A stretch of DNA of 32,266 nucleotides from Bifidobacterium pongonis. Lineage in GTDB: Bacteria; Actinomycetota; Actinomycetes; Actinomycetales; Bifidobacteriaceae. The notes below the pieces were generated by a model. It saw nothing but the letters and a program-made list of their open reading frames with translations. It searched no databases and was not told the DNA's origin. This document shows positions 17,858 to 25,211 of the stretch, one piece after another. Numbering within the stretch: position 1 is the stretch's first letter; each line of letters begins with the position of its first letter. Where the stretch lies: positions 1-32,266 of the forward strand of contig NZ_JAHBBE010000033.1 in assembly GCF_019331805.1 (NCBI RefSeq). Reading direction: 5' to 3'. The translations under genes were made by a program, and so were the position numbers.

Positions 17858-18880
17858 ATGGTGAGCGCAATCCTTGAAGGGAAGCCAGATAAAAACCTCA
17901 TTCTCGTAACGGGAAGAGTTCATCCGAAACTTGCTCAGGATGTCGCCGATCAACTCGGCATCGATGTACTCGAAACCACCGCATACGACTTCGCCAATGG
18001 TGAGATGTATGTGCGTTATACCGAATCCGTTCGTGGCGCCGACGTGTTCGTACTGCAAAGCCATTACCAGCCGATCAACAAGGCGATCATGGAGCAGCTC
18101 ATCATGATCGACGCGTTGAAGCGCGCTTCCGCCCGCTCCATCACCGCCGTGTGCCCGCTGTTGGGATATTCCCGTCAGGATAAGAAGCATCGCGGCCGCG
18201 AGCCCATCTCCTGCCGTCTGGTCTTCGATCTGCTCAAGACCGCGGGCGCGGACCGCATCATGTCCGTCGACCTGCACGCCGCCCAGTCCCAGGGCTTCTT
18301 CGACGGCCCTGTCGATCATCTGATCGCCATGCCGGTGCTTGTCGACTACATCCGCGATCGTTTCCAAGGCCAGCTTGACAACGTCGCAGTCGTCTCCCCG
18401 GATGCCGGCCGTATTCGTGTCGCCGAACAGTGGGCTCAGCGCCTCGGCGGCGGCCCGCTCGCCTTCGTGCACAAGACCCGTGACATCACCCGTCCGAACC
18501 AGGCCGTCGCCAACCGTGTGGTCGGCGACGTCGAAGGCAAGGATTGCGTGCTCGTCGACGATCTGATCGACACCGCCGGCACCATCGCAGGCGCATGCAA
18601 CGTGCTGAAGAACGCCGGAGCCAAGTCCGTGACCGTGGTCGCCACGCACGGCGTGCTTTCCGGCCCTGCCGTCGAACGTCTCAAGAACTGCGGCGCCCGT
18701 GAAGTCGTGCTTACCGACACCGTTCCGATTCCGGAAGAGAAGCGTTGGGACGGTCTGACCGTGCTTTCCATCGCGCCGCTGCTGGCCAGCGCCATCCGCG
18801 CGGTGTTCGAAGACGGTTCCGTCGCCGAACTGTTCGACACCTACCCGGAGCATCACGGCCAAGGCTTCCTCTTCGCCTAG
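17858..18880 (+). CDS. prs: Ribose-phosphate pyrophosphokinase (PRPP synthase)
   Basis: The 340-residue cytosolic enzyme makes PRPP from ribose-5-P and ATP for nucleotide, His and Trp synthesis. Signatures are YSRQDKKHRGREPIS near residue 105, DLHAAQSQGFFDGPVDH (the divalent-cation site) and the PRPP loop VLVDDLIDTAGTI. Length is slightly above the usual 310-330. GGGAG lies 3 bases before the ATG at 17858 but 6 before a GTG at 17861, so initiation at the GTG is possible and changes only two residues. The gene has its own hairpin terminator, and its substrate links it to the pentose-phosphate pool fed by the phosphoketolase pathway. Confidence 0.97.
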   Translation: MVSAILEGKPDKNLILVTGRVHPKLAQDVADQLGIDVLETTAYDFANGEMYVRYTESVRGADVFVLQSHYQPINKAIMEQLIMIDALKRASARSITAVCPLLGYSRQDKKHRGREPISCRLVFDLLKTAGADRIMSVDLHAAQSQGFFDGPVDHLIAMPVLVDYIRDRFQGQLDNVAVVSPDAGRIRVAEQWAQRLGGGPLAFVHKTRDITRPNQAVANRVVGDVEGKDCVLVDDLIDTAGTIAGACNVLKNAGAKSVTVVATHGVLSGPAVERLKNCGAREVVLTDTVPIPEEKRWDGLTVLSIAPLLASAIRAVFEDGSVAELFDTYPEHHGQGFLFA

Positions 18881-18887
18881 CATATGC

Positions 18888-18928
18888 TCCCTGAGTGGAT
18901 GGCCGGAAAACAGGCATCCGCTCAGGGA
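18888..18928 (+). terminator. Terminator of prs
   Basis: TCCCTGAGTGGATG (18888-18901) pairs with CATCCGCTCAGGGA (18915-18928), 14 bp with one G-T pair and a 13-base loop. No clear T-run. Confidence 0.7.
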
Positions 18929-19032
18929 ATAGCGCCGGAATCATAGCCATAATCGAAGAAAAACGCCGCAGCGACACGTCGAACGTGAAATGTGTGGCAT
19001 AATAAACACTTGGCGGGTTTCGTACTCGCCGT

Positions 19033-19103
19033 TCCCCCATGGTGTAATGGCAGCACACGGGTCTTTGGAACCCTTTGTCTTGGTTCGAGTCCAGGTGGGG
19101 GAG
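19033..19103 (+). tRNA. tRNA-Gln (anticodon TTG)
   Basis: Acceptor arms TCCCCCA (19033-19039) and TGGGGGA (19096-19102) with discriminator G. Anticodon loop CTTTGGA gives TTG. The T arm carries TGGTTCGAGTCCA. The outermost pair of the anticodon stem is a C-T mismatch. CCA is not encoded. A CATAAT box about 30 bases upstream (about 19007) is a likely -10, and a GC-rich hairpin follows directly. Confidence 0.95.
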
Positions 19104-19113
19104 CCCATCATGA

Positions 19114-19159
19114 GACGGCCCTGCGGCATGCGTCGCAGGGCCGTCCTCGTATATTCGAG
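19114..19159 (+). repeat. Terminator hairpin of tRNA-Gln and copy 1 of a dispersed repeat
   Basis: GACGGCCCTGCG (19114-19125) pairs perfectly with 19134-19145. From 19117 to 19159 the sequence matches 20606-20648 with only a few differences, including the tail CTCGTATATTCGA, which here has no partner on the left side. The second copy lies in the same orientation about 1.5 kb downstream. Confidence 0.8.
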
Positions 19160-19764
19160 CGCCGCGGAGGCCGGCTTCACGAGGTCGCGCCGACCACCAG
19201 CTTCCTGAGGAAACAGATTTTGTTAGTTCAGTTCCGCTCTAGGCCGACATTCGAGGCAGCGCCAACGAATGAGCCGAGGGCGGCCGGACTAGGAGGCTGC
19301 TGAGGTGCCGGAAAAGCAGGAATTGTGGGAACGGAACAGGTCCCGCGCAGTTCTTTCCATGCCAATACCGGCATCGTGTGTAGTCTTTGGCCTAACTGGG
19401 GCATCCCGTCTGGTTGCGATACGTTCATACGTACCAGTCCGTGAGCCGTCGGGTGCACCCAATCATGCACCCTTAGGCGGCGCAGCTCGATCGGTGGCCC
19501 CTTGCTTACGAGCCTTGTCCTCGTCTCTGGCAGCGAACGGAAAGACCGTTGTACCTACTTCCGCCCAAGATGGCTTCGGTACCTCACCGGCACTGCGGAA
19601 ACCGATTCGCCCGCCATCTTCCTGTTTATCATGGTGTTTGTTGAGGAGCGGGATCTGTGCATTGGATAGGCCACTCATCGTAGAAAGGCCAGACGTTCTT
19701 GATTATGACGCGTTGAGTGGTAGTATTGATATCGCAAGATTCCATAAAATACAATCGAGGGGGA
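19160..19764. other. Gene-poor, probably degenerate region after tRNA-Gln
   Basis: About 600 bases with several medium ORFs on both strands (for example 71 and 80 codons on the minus strand at 19463-19678 and 19228-19470). None has a good ribosome binding site or a motif I recognise, and the frames contradict one another. It may be decayed accessory DNA. G+C falls towards the right end. Confidence 0.4.
19699..19726 (+). promoter_or_regulatory. Candidate promoter for the small exported protein genes
   Basis: TTGATT (19699-19704) and TAGTAT (19721-19726) are separated by 16 bases in AT-rich sequence, a good sigma-70-like pair. Transcription would start near 19733, before the two small reading frames and the 203-residue gene. 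Confidence 0.45.
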
Positions 19765-19899
19765 TTGTCATGGATATTAGTAATCGCAGTGGGGGTAGCA
19801 TTTCTTGTTACTACTGCCATGATGCCGGTACAAGCATCCGCTAGCGAGATTGACAGTGCGCAGGACAGAACGCCTATTGCAGCGCGAAGGGAGAGCTGA
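19765..19899 (+). CDS. Short exported-peptide ORF, possibly frameshifted
   Basis: The frame encodes a signal-peptide-like stretch (WILVIAVGVAFLVTTAMM, then VQASASE with an Ala-X-Ala-like site) and a short tail ending AARRES, two bases before the next gene. The frame is open from a GTG at 19717, but that lies inside the candidate promoter; a TTG at 19765 is the best in-frame start and is poor. The only well-placed start, an ATG at 19770 with GAGGGGG 6 bases upstream, is in another frame and gives 24 residues (stop at 19844). One inserted base near ATTAGT would explain this, so it may be a broken gene. Function unknown. Confidence 0.4.
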   Translation: MSWILVIAVGVAFLVTTAMMPVQASASEIDSAQDRTPIAARRES

Positions 19900-19901
19900 C
19901 G

Positions 19902-20513
19902 ATGAGTAACAATCATAGACATACGAAGACCGCGTGGGTCATACTCGTGACGGTCGTGGTCGTCGTCATATTCGTCGCCTTGGCGGTCGTGTTCACAGGG
20001 CGGAATACCTCTACGGCACAGGTGCCGGCAACCACAAAGTCGTCGCCATCACTGTCATCCTCCGCAACCGGCGCAACACCGAAGTTTCCGGCATCCTATT
20101 CTCAGAAGATTGACGACTATCTGACTGATACGCTCGACTCCATCGAACAGGGGAAAGAAGGATATGAGAATATGCGGATGGAGGCGCAAATGCGCGCGAC
20201 GTCCAGCTACCGGATTGCAGCGGACGGGACGCACGAGCCTGTGACCATGCGTAACGTCGACAACGTCCAAATGGAGACGGGCAAATACCAGTTGACAGTC
20301 TACTGCATCGGTGAAGGTAATACGGACATCGACTTCTCCATCGATGGCACCTCGAAACACGCACCCCTGCAATGTTCTGCCGATGATGTCAGCCAGTCCA
20401 AGCTGAATATCGACACCGATGGAATGACGAGTGAAAGGAGCGTTACAATCAAGCCATCCAAGCATTGCGAAAGCATGATTGGATACCAGCTTTTGTACTA
20501 CAAGCAGCAGTGA
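19902..20513 (+). CDS. Membrane-anchored extracellular protein of unknown function
   Basis: The 203-residue protein starts at an ATG with GGGAGAG 6 bases upstream. Residues about 11-33 form one hydrophobic segment (WVILVTVVVVVIFVALAVVF), followed by a Ser/Thr/Pro-rich linker to about residue 65 and an outer domain rich in beta-type sequence. That domain has three Cys (in YCIG, LQCSAD and HCES), two of which may pair. The N-terminal segment lacks a clear signal-peptidase site, so a membrane anchor is likelier than secretion. It directly follows the small exported ORF and is ended by a 13-bp hairpin. The family is not recognised. Lower G+C than the flanking housekeeping genes hints at transfer. 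Confidence 0.8.
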   Translation: MSNNHRHTKTAWVILVTVVVVVIFVALAVVFTGRNTSTAQVPATTKSSPSLSSSATGATPKFPASYSQKIDDYLTDTLDSIEQGKEGYENMRMEAQMRATSSYRIAADGTHEPVTMRNVDNVQMETGKYQLTVYCIGEGNTDIDFSIDGTSKHAPLQCSADDVSQSKLNIDTDGMTSERSVTIKPSKHCESMIGYQLLYYKQQ

Positions 20514-20530
20514 TTCCCATCAACCAGCCG

Positions 20531-20575
20531 AAGGTCGCTGTCGGATCGATGTCATGTCGGGGCGACAGCGACCTT
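20531..20575 (+). terminator. Terminator-like hairpin after the 203-residue gene
   Basis: AAGGTCGCTGTCG (20531-20543) pairs perfectly with 20563-20575 around a 19-base loop. No T-run. Confidence 0.7.
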
Positions 20576-20593
20576 GCTGGGCCGGATGCTCCG

Positions 20594-20648
20594 ATATACG
20601 AGGGCGGCTCTGCGGTATGCGTCGCAGGGCCGCCCTCGTATATTCGAA
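20594..20648 (+). repeat. Copy 2 of the dispersed hairpin repeat
   Basis: Arms 20594-20614 and 20623-20643 pair over 21 bp with one G-T pair (ATATACGAGGGCGGC on the left). The part 20606-20648 is nearly identical to 19117-19159 after tRNA-Gln. Here both arms are complete, whereas copy 1 has only the right half of the outer stem. Confidence 0.8.
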
Positions 20649-20819
20649 CAGCACAGTGCTCGGCGCGACAAACACACAAGGCCGCTGGCGCACCGATTCC
20701 CGGCGTCGCGCTCATCCGGGCGACAGTCTATGATGTTGTGCGAAACAACCGATGCCGAGACGCCATGCGCCGCAACGGCGTCGCGCAGCATCATCCGTCA
20801 ACGAAGGGAACGCACCTTT

Positions 20820-22211
20820 ATGGCATCCTCGGCATTGTCCGCCGCAATCATTCTCGCCGCAGGCGAAGGCACCCGCATGAAGTCCTCCAAGCCGAAGGTG
20901 CTGCACACTTTTGCAGGGAAAACCTTCCTGAACCGTGTCATGGATTCCGTCGCCGCGCTGAATCCCGGTACCCTCGCCGTGGTCGTACGATTCCAGGGCG
21001 AACGAGTGGCCGAAGCCGCGCGTTCCTACAATGAGCACGTCACCGTCGTCGAACAGGACGACAAGCCCGGCACCGGTCGTGCCGTACAGTGCGCCATGGA
21101 ACAGCTTTCGGCGAACGGCGAGCTCACCGGCTCCGTGCTCATCGCCGCCTCCGACATGCCGCTGCTGGATGCCGAAACCCTTGGTGCGTTGCTTGAATTC
21201 CACAACAACAGCGGTAACGGTGCCACCGTGCTCACCACCGTGCTGGACGATCCGACCGGTTACGGCCGTATCATCCGCGACAGCGAAGGCAACGTGCTGC
21301 GCATCGTGGAGCAGAAGGACGCCAACAGCAGCGAACTGGCCGTGCATGAGGTGAACACCTCCGTGTACGTGTTCGATGCGGCGGTGCTGTCCAAGGCGAT
21401 TAAGGGCCTTGACTCCAACAACGCGCAGGGCGAGTTCTATCTGACCGACGCGCTGGAGACCGCCAAGCGTGAAAGCGCCGTCGGTGCGTTCGCCGCGCCG
21501 GATCCGCTGAGCGTGGAAGGCGTGAACGATCGCGTGCAGCTTGCCGCGCTGGCCAAGGCGCATAACCTGCGTGTGTGCGAGCATTGGATGCGCGAAGGCG
21601 TTGATATTCTCGACCCGCAGACCACGTGGATCGAGGATGATGTGACGATCGGCCGTGACGCGGTGATCCTGCCGGGCAGCTTCCTGCAGGGGCGTACCGT
21701 GGTCGGTGAGAACGCCGTCGTCGGCCCGTACACCACGCTGATCGATGCCGTGGTGGATGAGGATGCCGTGGTGGAACGTTCCCGCGTGCAGGAATCCCAT
21801 ATCGGCCGCGCTGCGAACATCGGTCCGTGGACGTACCTGCGCCCGGGCAATGAGTTCGGCGAAGGTTCCAAGGCCGGCGCGTTCGTGGAGATGAAGAAGG
21901 CGCATATCGGTAATGGCACCAAGGTGCCGCATCTGAGCTACGTGGGCGATGCCGAACTGGGCGATCACACCAACATCGGCGGCGGAACCATTACCGCCAA
22001 CTATGATGGCGTGCACAAGAACCGTACCGTGATCGGCGCCGGATGCCATGTGGGCGCGGGCAATCTGTTCGTCGCCCCGGTCACGGTCGGCGATAATGTG
22101 ACCACGGGCGCCGGTTCCGTGGTGCGCCATGAGGTGCCGAGCGATTCCATGGTGTATTCCGAGAACACGCAGCACAACGTCGAAGGCTGGAAGCCGGCCT
22201 GGGAGCGCTGA
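20820..22211 (+). CDS. glmU: Bifunctional UDP-GlcNAc pyrophosphorylase / glucosamine-1-P acetyltransferase
   Basis: The 463-residue cytosolic enzyme makes UDP-N-acetylglucosamine, the precursor of peptidoglycan. The N-terminal nucleotidyltransferase begins with LAAGEGTRMKSSKPKVLH (12-29). The C-terminal left-handed beta-helix acetyltransferase shows hexapeptide repeats and IGGGTITANYDGVHKNRT. Length fits (about 455-490). The ATG at 20820 has AAGGGA upstream; the open frame back to 20574 covers hairpin DNA and is not conserved. rsfS follows after 113 bases, and the two may share a transcript. Confidence 0.97.
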   Translation: MASSALSAAIILAAGEGTRMKSSKPKVLHTFAGKTFLNRVMDSVAALNPGTLAVVVRFQGERVAEAARSYNEHVTVVEQDDKPGTGRAVQCAMEQLSANGELTGSVLIAASDMPLLDAETLGALLEFHNNSGNGATVLTTVLDDPTGYGRIIRDSEGNVLRIVEQKDANSSELAVHEVNTSVYVFDAAVLSKAIKGLDSNNAQGEFYLTDALETAKRESAVGAFAAPDPLSVEGVNDRVQLAALAKAHNLRVCEHWMREGVDILDPQTTWIEDDVTIGRDAVILPGSFLQGRTVVGENAVVGPYTTLIDAVVDEDAVVERSRVQESHIGRAANIGPWTYLRPGNEFGEGSKAGAFVEMKKAHIGNGTKVPHLSYVGDAELGDHTNIGGGTITANYDGVHKNRTVIGAGCHVGAGNLFVAPVTVGDNVTTGAGSVVRHEVPSDSMVYSENTQHNVEGWKPAWER

Positions 22212-22324
22212 GCGCTGAAGCGTCGAACGGGCGGTTTCACCCCGGCGTGACGTGACGTATACGTACAAAACCAATGGCAGACCGGTGGCTTCCGGCTGCG
22301 AAAACCACTTGTGAAAGGACATTC

Positions 22325-22750
22325 ATGCCCGCATTGCAATCCTCCATCGACGACATCCGTATCGCCGCCGCGGCCGCGGATCGTATGAAGGCGGCCGACA
22401 TCGTCGCCTTCGACGTGACCGTGCCGCTCGGCATCACCGACATCATGATGGTCGCCACCGCATCCAACGAGCGTCAGGTGCTCGCCGTCGCCGAGGAAAT
22501 CGAACGCGACCTGTACCTGAAGTGCGGCAAGCGCCAGCCGCGTGAGCGCGAGGGCCTGACCGAAGGCCAGTGGGTGCTGCTCGACTACGGTGATTACGTG
22601 ATCCACGTGATGCACGAGGAGTCCCGTAAGTTCTACAACCTGGAAAGACTGTGGCGCGATTGCCCGCAGATCGACCTGCAGCTCGAACATCCGGAGACCA
22701 CGGCGGCATCCGACGCTTCCGCCGCCGATACCGCCGACGTCGAAGACTGA
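22325..22750 (+). CDS. rsfS: Ribosome silencing factor (RsfS/Iojap family)
   Basis: The 141-residue protein binds ribosomal protein L14 and blocks subunit joining when nutrients are short. Conserved parts are DIVAFDVTVPLGITDIMMVA near the N-terminus and GQWVLLDYGDYVIHVMHEESRKFYNLERLWRD as a split core (GDYVIHV and YNLERLW). The acidic Ala/Asp-rich tail is variable. AAAGGA precedes the ATG at 22325. It lies between glmU and a histidine phosphatase, as rsfS sits beside a phosphatase gene in mycobacteria. Confidence 0.95.
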   Translation: MPALQSSIDDIRIAAAAADRMKAADIVAFDVTVPLGITDIMMVATASNERQVLAVAEEIERDLYLKCGKRQPREREGLTEGQWVLLDYGDYVIHVMHEESRKFYNLERLWRDCPQIDLQLEHPETTAASDASAADTADVED

Positions 22751-22755
22751 TCAAC

Positions 22756-22795
22756 CATCGCCCGGAACCGGCCATCAGACCGATTCCGGGCGATG
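22756..22795 (+). terminator. Terminator after rsfS
   Basis: CATCGCCCGGAA (22756-22767) pairs perfectly over 12 bp with TTCCGGGCGATG (22784-22795). CCCGTTTT follows. Confidence 0.75.
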
Positions 22796-22859
22796 CCCGT
22801 TTTCCGCTTCCCACGAGCTTTGGCCGCTGTGAGGGAAACGCAGAATAGGAAGGATTTCC

Positions 22860-23558
22860 ATGCCTCAACATGTACGTTCCATTTTCCTCGTCCGCCATGG
22901 GCGCACCTCCTACAACGCGGCGCACCGCCTGCAAGGGCAGGTGGATATTCCGCTGGACGCCGTGGGGGAGTGGCAGGTCAGGCAGACCGCCCTCGCGTTG
23001 AAGGAGCTGTATGTGGATGGAAGGCCGCAGGTCGACCATCAGCTGATCGTCTGTTCGGATCTTGGACGCGCCCGTGCCACCGCGCAGGCGTTCGCCGACG
23101 TGCTGGGCGGCGCGCAGCTGCATCCGGACCCGCGCGTGCGCGAACGCAGCTTCGGTGACTGGGATGGCCATGCGGTCAGCGAACTGGCCGAAACATACCC
23201 TGAAGACTTCAAACTGTGGGTCGATCACAAGGACGGCGAGATGAAGTACGGTGCCGAAGCCAAAAGCGCCGTGGGTGCGCGTGGCGTCGCCGCGATCAAC
23301 GATTGGGCGGTGCGTGCCGGTGACGACACGGATTTGTACATCTTCTCCCATGGTGCTTGGATTTCCCAGACCTTGCAGACGCTGCTCGGTCTTAACCAGG
23401 TGGATTCGACGTTCGCCAGCATGCTGTCCATGGATAACGCGCATTGGGTGAGATTGCTGCCGATGGATACCGCCGAGGGCGAGTTGCGCTGGCGGTTGAA
23501 GGATTACAATCATGGCCCCGCCATTGCCGATACGGCTGAATGGGAGCGTGAGCGCTGA
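22860..23558 (+). CDS. Histidine phosphatase family protein (phosphoglycerate mutase-like)
   Basis: The 232-residue protein has the catalytic RHGRT (12-16, His13), followed by a second core Arg in SDLGRARATAQAF, the acid residue in RERSFGDWDGH and the second His in FSHGAWI. This is branch 1 of the superfamily, mostly phosphatases acting on small phosphate esters. In Mycobacterium tuberculosis the gene next to rsfS is gpgP, a glucosyl-3-phosphoglycerate phosphatase of this family, so a similar role is possible but unproven. AGGAAGGA precedes the ATG. A weak hairpin (about 23617-23645) with TTCTTT after it may end transcription. Confidence 0.88.
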   Translation: MPQHVRSIFLVRHGRTSYNAAHRLQGQVDIPLDAVGEWQVRQTALALKELYVDGRPQVDHQLIVCSDLGRARATAQAFADVLGGAQLHPDPRVRERSFGDWDGHAVSELAETYPEDFKLWVDHKDGEMKYGAEAKSAVGARGVAAINDWAVRAGDDTDLYIFSHGAWISQTLQTLLGLNQVDSTFASMLSMDNAHWVRLLPMDTAEGELRWRLKDYNHGPAIADTAEWERER

Positions 23559-23810
23559 GCGGGACGTGTGACGCGTGGTTCTGTGCGCTGAACGTTGAAC
23601 AGGAATGATGGCCTTGTGCGGCTCCGGTTTTCGTCGGAAGCCGCATGGGGCTTCTTTCGTCTGTGGCGACACGCCGGCGTGTGATGCTGAAATCGTTGGA
23701 ATTCCGCCGAAATTCACGTGTGATTCGCGTGTGTGACACGCCTTGTTTTGCGTCTTTGGGCATTCCGTCGTATTGTATACGAGGTTCGCAAAGAGCTGAC
23801 AATTGAAAAC
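23559..23810 (+). promoter_or_regulatory. Gap with weak terminator and tRNA-Ala promoter region
   Basis: TGCGGCT (23617-23623) pairs with AGCCGCA (23639-23645), with a partly paired loop; TTCTTT follows at about 23652. The part before the tRNA is lower in G+C and includes TATACG near 23776, which may be a -10 box. No gene is seen. Confidence 0.4.
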
Positions 23811-23883
23811 GGGGCTATGGCGCAGCTGGTAGCGCATCTCCATGGCATGGAGAGGGTCAGGGGTTCGAATCCCCTTAGCTCCA
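23811..23883 (+). tRNA. tRNA-Ala (anticodon GGC), copy 1
   Basis: Acceptor arms GGGGCTA and TAGCTCC with discriminator A. Anticodon stem TCTCC/GGAGA encloses ATGGCAT, giving GGC. The T arm carries GGGTTCGAATCCCC. CCA is not encoded. The 73-base gene is identical to the second copy 147 bases downstream. Confidence 0.96.
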
Positions 23884-23957
23884 CGATGAGGTGCTTGTTC
23901 AAGTATCTCTCCCTGATTCGGTCGGGCAACTGCTCGCCGGGTCAGATAAATGAAAAC

Positions 23958-24030
23958 GGGGCTATGGCGCAGCTGGTAGCGCATCTCCATGGCATGGAGA
24001 GGGTCAGGGGTTCGAATCCCCTTAGCTCCA
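23958..24030 (+). tRNA. tRNA-Ala (anticodon GGC), copy 2
   Basis: Identical in sequence to copy 1 and preceded by the same TGAAAAC leader, so the duplicated unit included a little upstream DNA. The two copies are probably one transcript, ended by the hairpin at 24041. Confidence 0.96.
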
Positions 24031-24040
24031 CGAAAAGGTT

Positions 24041-24071
24041 GAAACCCCTTGCATTGCGCAAGGGGTTTCTT
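24041..24071 (+). terminator. Terminator of the tRNA-Ala pair
   Basis: GAAACCCCTTGC (24041-24052) pairs perfectly with GCAAGGGGTTTC (24058-24069) around a 5-base loop; TT follows. Confidence 0.85.
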
Positions 24072-24203
24072 CGTATCTGATTGGCTATGCCAAGGATCAT
24101 TGCGCATGATTGCGGGGTGCTTGGACGATGCCGATGGGGGAGTGCGTGCCGAGCGGTAAGCTTGATCGCAGGCAAGGGTGATGCCCGGAGAAGGAGATGA
24201 ACT

Positions 24204-25211
24204 ATGAGTGGGGATACCACCAATGCGGATGCGGATCCGCAGCTGGATAACGCCGCGGTCAAGAAGAAGCGCGTGAAATTCGCTGCGGCCGGTGTGGCCG
24301 TGGCGGTGCTGCTGGCGGGCGGCGGCTGGGCGGGCTGGAACGTTTACGAATCCCATCGTTTGGAGGCGGCGCGTGCGGCGTGCGCGACGGCGTCGGAGTC
24401 GCTGCGCGTGGCGATGAACGAATACAACACGCTCAAAAACGGGCGTGCCGCCGACATGGCGGAGGTGACCGCCAAGCAGGTCGAGGACGCGAAGACCGTG
24501 ACAGCGCTGGCCGAGGCCTTGGAGACTCAGGAGCCGGGGACGGCCGCGTGCGTGGCCGACACCCGCGCCGACTACGAGCGGCAGACCAGTAAGGTCGAGT
24601 CGAACCGTGCCTGGTACGCGAAACACAAGGCGAGCCTTACCAAGGCCGTGAAGGCGGTCGAAGAGTCGCGCGACGCGAAGACGCTCGCGGACGCGGTCAA
24701 GCTGCTGAAGGACTCGAAGGGCAAGGTGGCCGACGAGAAGACCCGCACCGCGTTGGACAAGGCCATCAAGGCCAAGGATGCGACCGCCGTGGCGAAGGCC
24801 GTGAAGGCGGTCGATGATTCCGTGAAGGCGAAGGAGAAGGCGGACGCGCAGGCCAGGGCGAAGGCGGCTCAGGCGGCGGCCGACGGTTCGGCGGGTTCGG
24901 CCGGTTCCGGGTATGCGTCCTCCGGGTATTCGGGCGGCTATTCGACCGGTTCGACGGGCGGCTACATCGGGTATACGGGCGGGTACTCCTCCGGTTCCAC
25001 CGGCGGGTATTCGGGCGGCTCCTCCTCGACGGGCGGGTCGGGCGCGGCGGGTACGCCGTCCCAGTCCACGGGCGGTAGCTCCAGCGCTCCTTCCCAGTCC
25101 ACGGGCAGTGGGTCGGGTGATATGCCGTATATTCCGCCGACCCAAAGCTGTACAGCAAACATTGACGGAGGCTGGTGCTCAACTGGCGGCAGCGGGGAAA
25201 TGTACTACTGA
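24204..25211 (+). CDS. Cell-surface protein: membrane anchor, coiled coil, Gly/Ser/Tyr-rich tail
   Basis: The 335-residue protein has a short charged cytoplasmic N-terminus, one membrane segment (about 25-45, FAAAGVAVAVLLAGG), an Ala/Lys/Glu-rich helical part (about 50-225) with short repeats of the type AKAVKAVDDS, and a low-complexity tail (about 230-335) of Gly, Ser, Thr and Tyr with repeats like SGSTGGYSGG. Two Cys near the end (SCTAN and GWCS) may form a disulphide. There is no LPXTG. AAGGAG lies upstream of the ATG. The stop codon overlaps the start of the next gene (TGATG), so the two are translationally coupled. Function is unknown; the Ser/Thr-rich tail could be a target of modification. 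Confidence 0.88.
   Translation: MSGDTTNADADPQLDNAAVKKKRVKFAAAGVAVAVLLAGGGWAGWNVYESHRLEAARAACATASESLRVAMNEYNTLKNGRAADMAEVTAKQVEDAKTVTALAEALETQEPGTAACVADTRADYERQTSKVESNRAWYAKHKASLTKAVKAVEESRDAKTLADAVKLLKDSKGKVADEKTRTALDKAIKAKDATAVAKAVKAVDDSVKAKEKADAQARAKAAQAAADGSAGSAGSGYASSGYSGGYSTGSTGGYIGYTGGYSSGSTGGYSGGSSSTGGSGAAGTPSQSTGGSSSAPSQSTGSGSGDMPYIPPTQSCTANIDGGWCSTGGSGEMYY

Noticed and set aside
19305..19844. 179-codon plus-strand ORF after tRNA-Gln
   Set aside because: No ribosome binding site, no recognisable domain, and overlapping frames on both strands are equally plausible; its last 24 codons are discussed separately.
22443..25145. 900-codon minus-strand frame spanning rsfS to the surface-protein gene
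   Set aside because: It crosses several genes and both tRNA-Ala genes, whose antisense translation gives the well-known false wording GIRTPDPLHAMEMRYQL.
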